Source of the DNA: Pedobacter zeae
GTDB lineage: Bacteria; Bacteroidota; Bacteroidia; Sphingobacteriales; Sphingobacteriaceae
Direction of reading: 5' to 3'
Assembly (NCBI RefSeq): GCF_014196715.1
Contig: NZ_JACIEF010000001.1
Location: 168,872-232,871, forward strand
Length of the DNA stretch: 64,000 nt
Both the position numbers and the translations under genes were made by a program. Within the stretch, counting starts at the first letter, position 1. Each line of letters opens with the position of its first letter. Shown here piece by piece: positions 54,346 through 64,000 of the stretch. The notes below the pieces were generated by a model, which did no database searches, was not told the origin of the DNA, and saw only the letters and a program-made list of their open reading frames with translations.

Positions 54346-55245
54346 ATGTGGACAAATAAAAACATCAACAATCAAAGCGGTCGTACCTTTCTGATTACCG
54401 GCGCTAATTCAGGTATAGGTTACGAAACCGCCAAAGCACTGTATCAGGCAGGTGCGCATATTATTATGGCCTGCAGGGATTTCAACAGAGCCGAAGAAGC
54501 CGCGAAAAGCATCAGTTCGGCAGCGGAAACCGGTAGTCTCGAAATTGCACAACTTAATCTTTCTAACCTTAGCGATGTTAAAGATTTTGCGGATCAGATC
54601 ATCAAAAAACATAATAAAATCGATGTATTGATCAATAATGCCGGAGTAATGATTCCGCCTGCTTCTAAAACTAGTAATGGTTTTGAACTTCAGTTCGGCG
54701 TTAATTTTATCGGTCATTATGCCCTTACCGGTTATCTCTATCCACTTTTAAAACAAACGGCTAACTCGCGGATTGTTACCGTAAGTAGTATGGCTTATCT
54801 TCACGGAAAAATTGATTTTGATAATTTAAAATCGGAACGCGATTATGAACCGATGCGCGAATACGCTCAAAGTAAGCTGGCAAATATCCTGTTTTCGTTA
54901 GAACTGCAACGTCGTATCGAAACTGCGGGTGATGCTGTGGTGTCGATTGCTGCACAACCTGGTGCGAATAAAACGGAACTATCAAGGCACATGTCGGATG
55001 CTGATTACCAGGCAGCTGTTGATCGTATCGGTGAATTGATGGAGCCATGGCAGGGCGCTTTGCCCTCACTTTTTGCTGCGGTTTCTGCTGAGGCAATTCC
55101 CGGTAAGCTTTATGGGCCTGATCAGGATGGTGGTTACCGGGGTTATCCCGCCGAATCGCCCATTACACCTCACGGAACCGATGTGGCGGTTGCAAAACAG
55201 TTATGGGATTATGCCGAGCAGGTAACGCGGGTGACTTTTCCTTAG
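54346..55245 (+). CDS. Short-chain dehydrogenase/reductase (retinol-dehydrogenase-like)
   Basis: About 299 residues from 54346 (MWTNKNINNQSGRTFLITGANSGIGYETAK). Rossmann motif TGANSGIG, INNAGVM (NNAG), Ser in VTVSSMAYLHG, and catalytic YAQSKLAN (YxxxK); all four active-site elements are present. The C-terminal KLYGPDQDGGYRGYP is typical of the WWOX/retinol-dehydrogenase-like SDR group. Cytoplasmic NADP-dependent oxidoreductase, substrate unknown. Probably controlled by the AraC protein encoded directly upstream. Confidence 0.9.
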   Translation: MWTNKNINNQSGRTFLITGANSGIGYETAKALYQAGAHIIMACRDFNRAEEAAKSISSAAETGSLEIAQLNLSNLSDVKDFADQIIKKHNKIDVLINNAGVMIPPASKTSNGFELQFGVNFIGHYALTGYLYPLLKQTANSRIVTVSSMAYLHGKIDFDNLKSERDYEPMREYAQSKLANILFSLELQRRIETAGDAVVSIAAQPGANKTELSRHMSDADYQAAVDRIGELMEPWQGALPSLFAAVSAEAIPGKLYGPDQDGGYRGYPAESPITPHGTDVAVAKQLWDYAEQVTRVTFP

Positions 55246-55280
55246 AAATCATCATTATTTAGGGATTATTCTTAACTATT

Positions 55281-55367
55281 CCGTCATTTCGAGTGGAGTG
55301 CAGCGGAGTCGAGAAATCTGTCTCGAGATAGATCTCTCCATTTCACTGCATTCCAGTCGAGATGAGA
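55281..55367. repeat. REP-like hairpin, gtcatttcgag family
   Basis: ccgtcatttcgagtggagtg faces ctgcattccagtcgagatga. It follows the dehydrogenase stop by 36 bp. Confidence 0.8.
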
Positions 55368-55445
55368 AGGCCCCACTCAAAATGGCAATTGTAGCTAATT
55401 AATATTAAGTATTTTTCCTTTTTTTTATTAATATACGATTATGGT

Positions 55446-55710
55446 TATACCTTGCAACAATTACCGGTTAAAATGATGGCTGGCGAACAAAAGAACGGAT
55501 ACGTGATTTTAGACAGGTTGCCGGTAGTGGTTCTAAACCTTCATCGTACAACAACTGCTTTAAATTTTAGATGTTGATTCAAAAAGGATAGAAAAGCTAC
55601 CTGTGGTATTAAAAGGCGAATATGTTGCCGAAATATCCCGTAATGGTGAATGGAGCCAGGTAAGCTACGGAGATATACCATATCTGCTTTACCCCCGAAT
55701 CACCTCCTGA
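55446..55710 (+). pseudogene. Remnant of a small gene, SH3-like in its second half
   Basis: Two adjacent frames read like protein. Frame one (from 55446) gives LQQLPVKMMAGEQKNGYVIL; frame two (55564-55710) gives SKRIEKLPVVLKGEYVAEIS followed by RNGEWSQVSYGDIPYLLY and a stop. The second pattern (GEYV..I..NGEWSQVSYG) resembles bacterial SH3 domains. No start codon with context and a frame change near 55560 argue for a decayed gene. Tentative. Confidence 0.35.
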
Positions 55711-55778
55711 AAACCTAATGGAAGATACAACAGCTCAAGTTTAGTTTTTTTTAATGGTTGGTGGCTCACCGACCATCA

Positions 55779-56675
55779 CTAAACCGCAATATTATTCGAT
55801 AATTTATATTCAGATGGGGTAATTCCCGTTTGTTTTTTGAAATACTTACCAAAAAAAGACGAGTTACTAAAGCGCAGTTCCATGGCTACTTCCGAAATAT
55901 TCATTACGTGGCTGGTTAACAGTAACTTTGCTTCCCTGATCACCATTTCATCAATAATTTCCCCGGCCGTTCTATCGGTTACCTGTTTAACAACCTGAGA
56001 TAAATGCCTTGGTGTAATGCGTAAGCAGTTGGCGTAATAAATTACACGCTTTTCCTGTTTAAAGTTTTCTGAAACCAGTGATAAAAAACGATTGGTGAGT
56101 TCTGTCTTGCTGTCATGAGCAAAAGGTAATGGATCTTTCTGTTTGTTTTTTATCAGAAAAAGGTCGTACAGTAATTCCAGGAAGCTGTTGTGCACAATGT
56201 TTTTAATCTGGGGAGTATCTTTAGGTACATTCAGTTTTTTGTGCAGGGCAAGCATATCATAATATATGAACGTATATTCCTCTTTTGATAATGAAAATTT
56301 ATAGGTAGAATCGTTCTGGAACATCCTGTAAGCGTTCCCGCTATTAAAGAATACCCCTTTGTTTTTTAAATAACTCTTATTAAAATGAATACTAATGAAA
56401 GAAACATCGCTATTATCCTTAATTTCATAAACGGCATGCGGAAAAATGAGCAGGATATCCCTTTGATTTAAAACATGTTCTACAAAATTTATCTTCAGGT
56501 GCATCTTGCCCTTTGTAACCAGGATTATAGCATAGCTCGATATACGGAAAGGCTCCGAACTGCAATAATGCGGATCTCTGCTATGATGGATTTTTGCCAT
56601 CAGGCCATCGTTTAAAGAAAGTGCTTCCTCATGTTCTTTTTCTGAAAAAGTGGTATTGAGTAACTCTTGTTGCAT
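55779..56675 (-). CDS. AraC-family transcriptional regulator, cupin type
   Basis: 298 residues. The N-terminal cupin sensor (about 40-110) reads FRISSYAIILVTKGKMHLKINFVEHVLNQRDILLIFPHAVYEI. The C-terminal AraC HTH pair (about 190-295) reads YYANCLRITPRHLSQVVKQVTDRTAGEIIDEMVIREAKLLLTSHVMNISEVAMELRFSNSSFFGKYFKKQTGITPSEYK. It is transcribed away from the sphingolipid operon and shares a 540-bp intergenic region with it, so it might control that operon, though no evidence beyond position exists. It differs strongly from the AraC protein at 53361. Confidence 0.92.
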   Translation of the reverse strand: MQQELLNTTFSEKEHEEALSLNDGLMAKIHHSRDPHYCSSEPFRISSYAIILVTKGKMHLKINFVEHVLNQRDILLIFPHAVYEIKDNSDVSFISIHFNKSYLKNKGVFFNSGNAYRMFQNDSTYKFSLSKEEYTFIYYDMLALHKKLNVPKDTPQIKNIVHNSFLELLYDLFLIKNKQKDPLPFAHDSKTELTNRFLSLVSENFKQEKRVIYYANCLRITPRHLSQVVKQVTDRTAGEIIDEMVIREAKLLLTSHVMNISEVAMELRFSNSSFFGKYFKKQTGITPSEYKLSNNIAV

Positions 56676-59535
<2,860 letters not shown>

Positions 59536-59539
<4 letters not shown>

Positions 59540-60525
59540 AAAAACGGGTGTTGATTACTGGGGCAACAGGATTTATCGGGTATCACCTGATTAAATCGGC
59601 TTTGGCAAACGATCTTGAAGTGTATGCAAATGTGCGTCAGTCAGCCGCTGCAGCGCATCTTAAAGATTTTCCGATCAACTATGTTAACCTCGATCTTTCC
59701 TCCATATACCTGTTAAAAGAAGATATAGAAGAGAACAGATACGATTACATTGTGCATGCAGCTGCGGTAACCAAGGCTAAAAAACTCGATGATTACAATC
59801 AGGTAAATGCCATTTATACCCGAAACCTGGCTTTGGCGGCTTCGAAATCAGCTCATCGTATAAAGAAATTTGTATTTATAAGCAGTTTGGCCGCGCTGGG
59901 GCCTTTAAATCAAAAAAATGAAAAGCTCACCGATAGGGCTGCCTCAAATCCGGTAACCAATTATGGGATCAGCAAAGCACTCGCTGAAACCTACCTGGCT
60001 CAGATTCCGGATCTGCCCTTAATTACGTTCAGGCCCACAGCAGTGTATGGGCCGCGTGAGAAAGACATTTTCATTTTAATTAAAACGATTAAGGCCGGGC
60101 TGGAACTCTATATCGGCAGGCAGGAACAGGAATTAAGCTTTGTGTATGCCACTGATTTAGCCGATATCATTATAAAAGCACTTGCATCTGATGTAGTGGG
60201 TAAAAGTTATAATGTATCTGATGGGGCTGTTTATAACCGCTCAGCATTGGCAGCCTATGTACGCAGGGCTTTAAACAAAAAAACATTGATTGTGAATGTG
60301 CCTGTGCAAATGATTAAGGGCCTGGCCTGGTCGATGGAGCGGTTATATGGTGTATTTAATAAAATTCCAGCCTTAAATGTAGATAAGATAAAAGAACTCA
60401 CTGCCCTCAACTGGGGCTGCGATATTAAGAATATTCAGAACGATTTTGGTTTCGTGCCCCAATTCGGGCTGGAACAGGGCCTTACCGAAACCATAAACTG
60501 GTACCGTAAAAATAATTGGTTATAA
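59536..60525 (+). CDS. NAD-dependent epimerase-like reductase, candidate CerR-type ceramide/ketosphinganine reductase
   Basis: 329 residues of the extended SDR family: TGATGFIGYHL (nucleotide site), DYIVHAAAVTKAKK, FVFISSLAALGP (Ser) and NYGISKALAETYL (YxxxK). The C-terminal substrate domain ends INWYRKNNWL. Bacterial CerR in Caulobacter, which reduces the 3-keto group during ceramide synthesis, belongs to this epimerase-like group; position directly behind SPT and the acyltransferase (4-bp overlap) supports the same job. A nucleotide-sugar epimerase role is the alternative. Confidence 0.82.
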
Positions 60526-60543
60526 GATTTTAAATAAAATAGA

Positions 60544-61869
60544 ATGAAACAACAAGTAAAAGCGGCCGAAGGCAAGCTGGGAATATTAATGCCAGGATTA
60601 GGCGCTGTAGCAACAACCATGATTGCCGGAGTTGCAGCAGTTAAAAGAGGAATTTCGAAACCTATCGGTTCATTAACACAGATGGGTACCATCCGTTTGG
60701 GAAAGAGAACCGAGAATAAACAACCGAAAATTAAAGATTTTGTGCCCTTAGCTAATCTCGAAGATATCGTTTTCGGTGGCTGGGATGTTTACGAAGATAA
60801 CGTTTATGAAGCCGCATTAAACGCCCGTGTACTGGATGCTAACCTGTTGCGCGATGTGCGCGAAGAATTGCAGGCCATTAAACCAATGCGTGCTGCTTTC
60901 GACAGAAATTATGTAAAAAACCTGGATGGTAAATATGTAAAAGACATCGATAACCGTTACGAACTGGCTTTAGCCGTAATGGATGATATTAAAAACTTCA
61001 AAGCTGAAAATAACTGCGACCGTATCGTACTGGTTTGGTGTGGCTCTACCGAAATTTATTTCGAACCATCAGAAGTACACCAATCGTTAGCGGCGTTTGA
61101 GCAGGGGTTAAGAGATAACGATTCGCGTATTGCGCCAAGTATGATCTATGCTTATGCTGCCCTGAAATTAGGTATTCCTTTTGCCAATGGTGCACCAAAC
61201 TTAACTGTAGATATTCCTGCATTGATCGAATTGGCGAAAGAAACCGATACGCCAATTGCAGGTAAGGATTTTAAAACCGGTCAGACCCTGATGAAAACCA
61301 TCTTGGCGCCAGGTTTAGCTGCGCGGTCGTTGGGTGTAAATGGTTGGTTTTCTGATAATATTTTAGGTAACCGCGACGGCTTGGTATTAGACGATCCTGA
61401 TAACTTCAAAACAAAAGAAGTATCAAAACTGGGGGTATTGGAAGATATCTTTAAACCAGAGGTTAATCCTGATCTGTATGGCGATATGTACCACAAAATC
61501 AGGATCAATTATTACCCGCCACATGGCGATAACAAAGAAAGCTGGGATAACATCGATATTTTCGGTTGGTTAGGCTACAAAATGCAGATCAAAATCAATT
61601 TCCTTTGCCGAGATTCGATTTTAGCCGCACCGATTGTATTAGACCTTGCTTTGTTTATCGATCTGGCCAAACGGGCAAACCTGTCAGGCATTCAGGAATG
61701 GTTATCGTTCTACCTGAAATCGCCACAAACAATTCCGGGTGTACCTGCCGAGAACGACATTTTTAAACAGTTAATGAAACTTCAGAATACCTTACGGTAC
61801 ATCATGGGCGAAGAATTGATTACCCATTTAGGTCAGGATTATGAAGAAGAACTGATAGAAACAGTATAG
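60544..61869 (+). CDS. ino1: Myo-inositol-3-phosphate synthase
   Basis: 441 residues. The nucleotide site reads LGILMPGLGAVATTMIAG. The family signatures are LAPGLAARSLGVNGWFSDNILGNRDGLVLDDPDNFKTKEVSKLGVLEDIF and SWDNIDIFGWLGYKMQIKINFLCRDSILAAPIVLDLALFIDLA. It converts glucose-6-phosphate to inositol-3-phosphate with NAD. In Bacteroides the same enzyme feeds inositol phospholipids and inositol sphingolipids. Located 18 bp after the reductase gene, it connects ceramide synthesis with an inositol head group. Its TAG stop overlaps the GTG start of the next gene by one base. Confidence 0.95.
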   Translation: MKQQVKAAEGKLGILMPGLGAVATTMIAGVAAVKRGISKPIGSLTQMGTIRLGKRTENKQPKIKDFVPLANLEDIVFGGWDVYEDNVYEAALNARVLDANLLRDVREELQAIKPMRAAFDRNYVKNLDGKYVKDIDNRYELALAVMDDIKNFKAENNCDRIVLVWCGSTEIYFEPSEVHQSLAAFEQGLRDNDSRIAPSMIYAYAALKLGIPFANGAPNLTVDIPALIELAKETDTPIAGKDFKTGQTLMKTILAPGLAARSLGVNGWFSDNILGNRDGLVLDDPDNFKTKEVSKLGVLEDIFKPEVNPDLYGDMYHKIRINYYPPHGDNKESWDNIDIFGWLGYKMQIKINFLCRDSILAAPIVLDLALFIDLAKRANLSGIQEWLSFYLKSPQTIPGVPAENDIFKQLMKLQNTLRYIMGEELITHLGQDYEEELIETV

Positions 61870-62324
61870 TGTTTTTTCACAAATTTCTTTCAACGGCTCT
61901 GGGAATCGGGTATATCGGCAAAGGCGCAGGTACTTATGCTGCTATTGCAACCTGCATTTGCTGGCACCTTTTCCAGAGCTCTTACACCAATCCATATTTA
62001 TGGCCTGTACTGTTTACCATGCTGATTGTGATGATAGGGGTGATGAGTGCAGATAGGGTAGAGGAAATTTGGGGTAAAGACCATAACAGGGTGGTGATTG
62101 ATGAAGTTGCCGGAATGTGCATCACCCTGTTATTTGTGCCTTTAAAATGGGAGTACACCTTAATAGGACTTATTCTTTTTAGATTTTTCGATATCCTTAA
62201 ACCCCTTTACATCAGAAAGCTCGAAGTATTGCCAGGTGGCTGGGGGGTAATGGCCGATGATGTACTGGCCGGGATTTATGCAAATGTTATCCTGCAACTG
62301 GTGGTTGCTTTAGAATTATTTTAA
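61869..62324 (+). CDS. PgpA-like lipid phosphatase
   Basis: 151 residues starting with GTG that overlaps the previous stop (TAGTG), a clear sign of coupling. PgpA features: YIGKGAGTYAAI, VVIDEVAGM, FRFFDILKPLYI and VMADDVLAGIYAN (Asp-Asp metal site), with three to four membrane helices. PgpA dephosphorylates phosphatidylglycerophosphate. Adjacent to inositol-phosphate synthase, the Bacteroides counterpart acts on phosphatidylinositol-phosphate, so removal of phosphate from an inositol-phosphate lipid is the likely task here. A housekeeping PGP phosphatase remains possible. Confidence 0.88.
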   Translation: MFFHKFLSTALGIGYIGKGAGTYAAIATCICWHLFQSSYTNPYLWPVLFTMLIVMIGVMSADRVEEIWGKDHNRVVIDEVAGMCITLLFVPLKWEYTLIGLILFRFFDILKPLYIRKLEVLPGGWGVMADDVLAGIYANVILQLVVALELF

Positions 62325-62326
62325 CC

Positions 62327-62704
62327 ATGATGTTCACTTATCTAAAAGCACAGGCATCATCCTTAGTGGCCTCGGCTACAGATTTCGGCTTGACCATCAT
62401 TGCCGTGAGGCTTTTTGGCTGGTGGTACCTGGCGGCAAGTATAACAGGCACGGTTGCGGGCGGAGCAGTTAATTTTTATGTGAACCGCAAATGGGTTTTC
62501 GAAAGTGAATCTGCAGCCATTAAATGGCAGATATTGAAATATATTTTGGTATGGGCAGGCAATCTGATCATTGTAACCGCCGGAGTGTTTATCCTCACTC
62601 ATTTTTTTAATCTCAATTACGTACTCGCCAAAGTTTTGAGCTCCGTTTTAACGGGCATCAGCTACAATTATATCATGCAAAAGCAGTTTATTTTTTCAAG
62701 TTAA
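62327..62704 (+). CDS. GtrA-family membrane protein
   Basis: 125 residues with four transmembrane helices (about 12-30, 35-55, 70-92, 98-118). GtrA hallmarks: SATDFGLTIIAVRLF, VAGGAVNFYVNRKWVF and TGISYNYIMQKQFIF. Family members help translocate polyprenyl-linked sugars or act as small lipid flippases. It begins 2 bp after the phosphatase gene and directly abuts the next, so it is part of the lipid operon; moving a lipid head-group precursor or finished lipid across the membrane is the plausible role. Confidence 0.88.
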   Translation: MMFTYLKAQASSLVASATDFGLTIIAVRLFGWWYLAASITGTVAGGAVNFYVNRKWVFESESAAIKWQILKYILVWAGNLIIVTAGVFILTHFFNLNYVLAKVLSSVLTGISYNYIMQKQFIFSS

Positions 62705-64000
62705 ATGAAACCGATTTATTCATTTTTGTTAGTTCCGCTGCTCAGTTTTATTTTGCAGGTAAATGCTTTTGCGCAAAGAACTACCGTTTCCGGAACGGTT
62801 CGCGATGCGGTAACCAAAGAAACATTGCCGAATGTCTCGGTCTTCTTTAAAGGTACCCAGGTCGGCACCCAGACAGATGTGAACGGAAAATATACCCTTA
62901 TTTCTCCAAACCCCGAAAGTGAGCTTAGTTTTAATTATGTTGGTTATCGCACAGTCTTTAAAAATATTGTGCCCGCTGCAACACAGGAGTTTGATGTTGC
63001 CCTGGTACCCGATGCGAGAGCTTTAGACGACGTGGTTATTGTGGGCGGTAAAAAAGTAAAATACCGCAATAAAGATAATCCGGCGGTAGAGTTGATCCGC
63101 CAGGTAATTGCCCACAAAGAAGAAAACCGTATTAAAAGCTATAATACCGTTTCATTTAGGCAGTACGAAAAGATGTTGTTCTCCTTAAGCAATGTATCGG
63201 ATAAGTTTAAGAATAAAAGAATGTTCAGGAATTATCAATTTTTGTTTCAGGAGCAGGATTCGACGTTAATTGGCGGAAAAAACCTCCTTCCGATTTACAT
63301 TCAGGAGCGATTGGCCGATAATTACCTGAGCAAAAATCCGGAAAAGAACAAAACTATTGTAATCGGGGAAAAACAAGTCCAATTTGATAGCCGTTATATT
63401 GATAATAAAGGGTTAAAAACTTATTTCGACCGGATGTACCAGGACATCGATATTTATAAAAACAATATTTCCGTAATCAGCAATGAGTTCTTGAGTCCGA
63501 TTGCAGATGGCGCACCTGCTTTTTATAAATTTTTCATCACCGATACATTAAAAAATCAAAAACCTGAGGTTATTGAGCTGTCTTTTACGCCACGCAACAC
63601 CGGCGATATGTTATTTGAAGGGAAGATTTATGTAACCAACGATAGCCATTATGCTGTTACCGGGGCTTCTTTTGGGGTAAATAAAAACATTAACCTCAAC
63701 TTTGTGCGTGCACTTAAAATCGATTTGAATTTCGAACCGAACGATAAAGGCAGATACAGTTTAAGTAAAAGCGATTTATTGGCCGATTTTGGTATCGGTA
63801 AAACCAAAGGAATTGGCTTTACAGGTGAGCGTACCGTTACTTTTAAAAATTACCAGTTCGATACGGTTTTGCCCGACAGCATTTTTCAGGGGAGAAGCAC
63901 TGTTGTACTGGCCGATGCAGCTAAAAAAGACGATAAATTTTGGGAGAAAAACAGGTTGGATACCATTTCGAAGAACCAGTTGAAGATTTATGGTAATATT
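62705..64000 (+). CDS. DUF5686/CarboxypepD-reg outer-membrane protein, 5' part (cut by window end)
   Basis: The ATG at 62705 directly follows the GtrA stop. 432 codons are open to the window end. Signal peptide MKPIYSFLLVPLLSFILQVNAFAQ, then a carboxypeptidase-D-like domain (about 26-100, TVSGTVRDAVTKETLPNVSVFFKGTQVGTQTDVNGKYTL) and a DUF5686-type region (KVKYRNKDNPAVELIRQVIAHKEENRIKSYNTVSFRQYEKM). Full-length relatives exceed 800 residues and end in a beta-barrel. Often found in Bacteroidota envelope operons; the exact function is unknown. The rest lies beyond the window. Confidence 0.85.
   Translation, partial: MKPIYSFLLVPLLSFILQVNAFAQRTTVSGTVRDAVTKETLPNVSVFFKGTQVGTQTDVNGKYTLISPNPESELSFNYVGYRTVFKNIVPAATQEFDVALVPDARALDDVVIVGGKKVKYRNKDNPAVELIRQVIAHKEENRIKSYNTVSFRQYEKMLFSLSNVSDKFKNKRMFRNYQFLFQEQDSTLIGGKNLLPIYIQERLADNYLSKNPEKNKTIVIGEKQVQFDSRYIDNKGLKTYFDRMYQDIDIYKNNISVISNEFLSPIADGAPAFYKFFITDTLKNQKPEVIELSFTPRNTGDMLFEGKIYVTNDSHYAVTGASFGVNKNINLNFVRALKIDLNFEPNDKGRYSLSKSDLLADFGIGKTKGIGFTGERTVTFKNYQFDTVLPDSIFQGRSTVVLADAAKKDDKFWEKNRLDTISKNQLKIYGNI

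Overview
The window looks like chromosomal DNA of a Bacteroidota, most likely a Sphingobacteriaceae member such as Pedobacter. This rests on gene content: serine palmitoyltransferase with sphingolipid neighbours, TonB receptors with carboxypeptidase-D-like N-domains, TPR-membrane-HTH regulators, many secreted glycoside hydrolases, lipoprotein signals of the Bacteroidota type and almost no Shine-Dalgarno sequences. No rRNA, tRNA, CRISPR array, transposase or phage gene was seen.

Layout. 1-553: an array of ~190-bp tandem repeats that probably continues off the left edge. 0.7-10 kb: housekeeping and secreted genes (patatin phospholipase with outer-membrane barrel, TspO, M28 peptidase, a decayed M16-like protein, RsbQ-like hydrolase, PHP-like secreted protein). 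9.9-28.3 kb, minus strand: a large biosynthetic cluster. Two giant PUFA/secondary-lipid-type synthases (TIM-TIM-KS-AT-ACP-ACP-KR and KS-AT-DH-PPTase) are followed by a discrete ACP, an alpha/beta hydrolase, two paralogous GT1 glycosyltransferases, two paralogous condensation/acyltransferase proteins and a membrane protein. Between them they carry KS, AT, KR, DH, ER-like, ACP and PPTase functions plus sugar and acyl tailoring. I infer an undescribed glycosylated, acylated polyketide lipid.

29-45 kb: a pectin locus for arabinan-decorated rhamnogalacturonan I (GH127/146, GH43, GH97, two GH51, PL11, two CE12, GH39). No SusC/SusD pair or regulator gene lies next to it. Two intergenic regions of this locus share a palindrome, AATAAAYGT-N7-ACRTTTATT, which I propose as its operator. 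45.7-52.7 kb: a TPR-HTH regulator, a TonB receptor, a beta-helix lipoprotein and a beta-propeller phytase, read as a phytate/organic-phosphate uptake set. 53.3-56.7 kb: an AraC regulator with a short-chain dehydrogenase sharing a 16-bp motif, a gene remnant and a second AraC regulator.

57.2-64 kb, plus strand: a compact operon of serine palmitoyltransferase, a GNAT-like acyltransferase, an epimerase-like reductase, myo-inositol-3-phosphate synthase, a PgpA-like phosphatase, GtrA and a DUF5686-type outer-membrane protein cut by the window end. This reads as ceramide plus inositol head-group synthesis, with the CDP-alcohol or inositol-phosphate transferase not in view. REP-like hairpins (gtcatttcgag... 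and gtcatcctga... families) fill many gaps, including one inside the biosynthetic operon.
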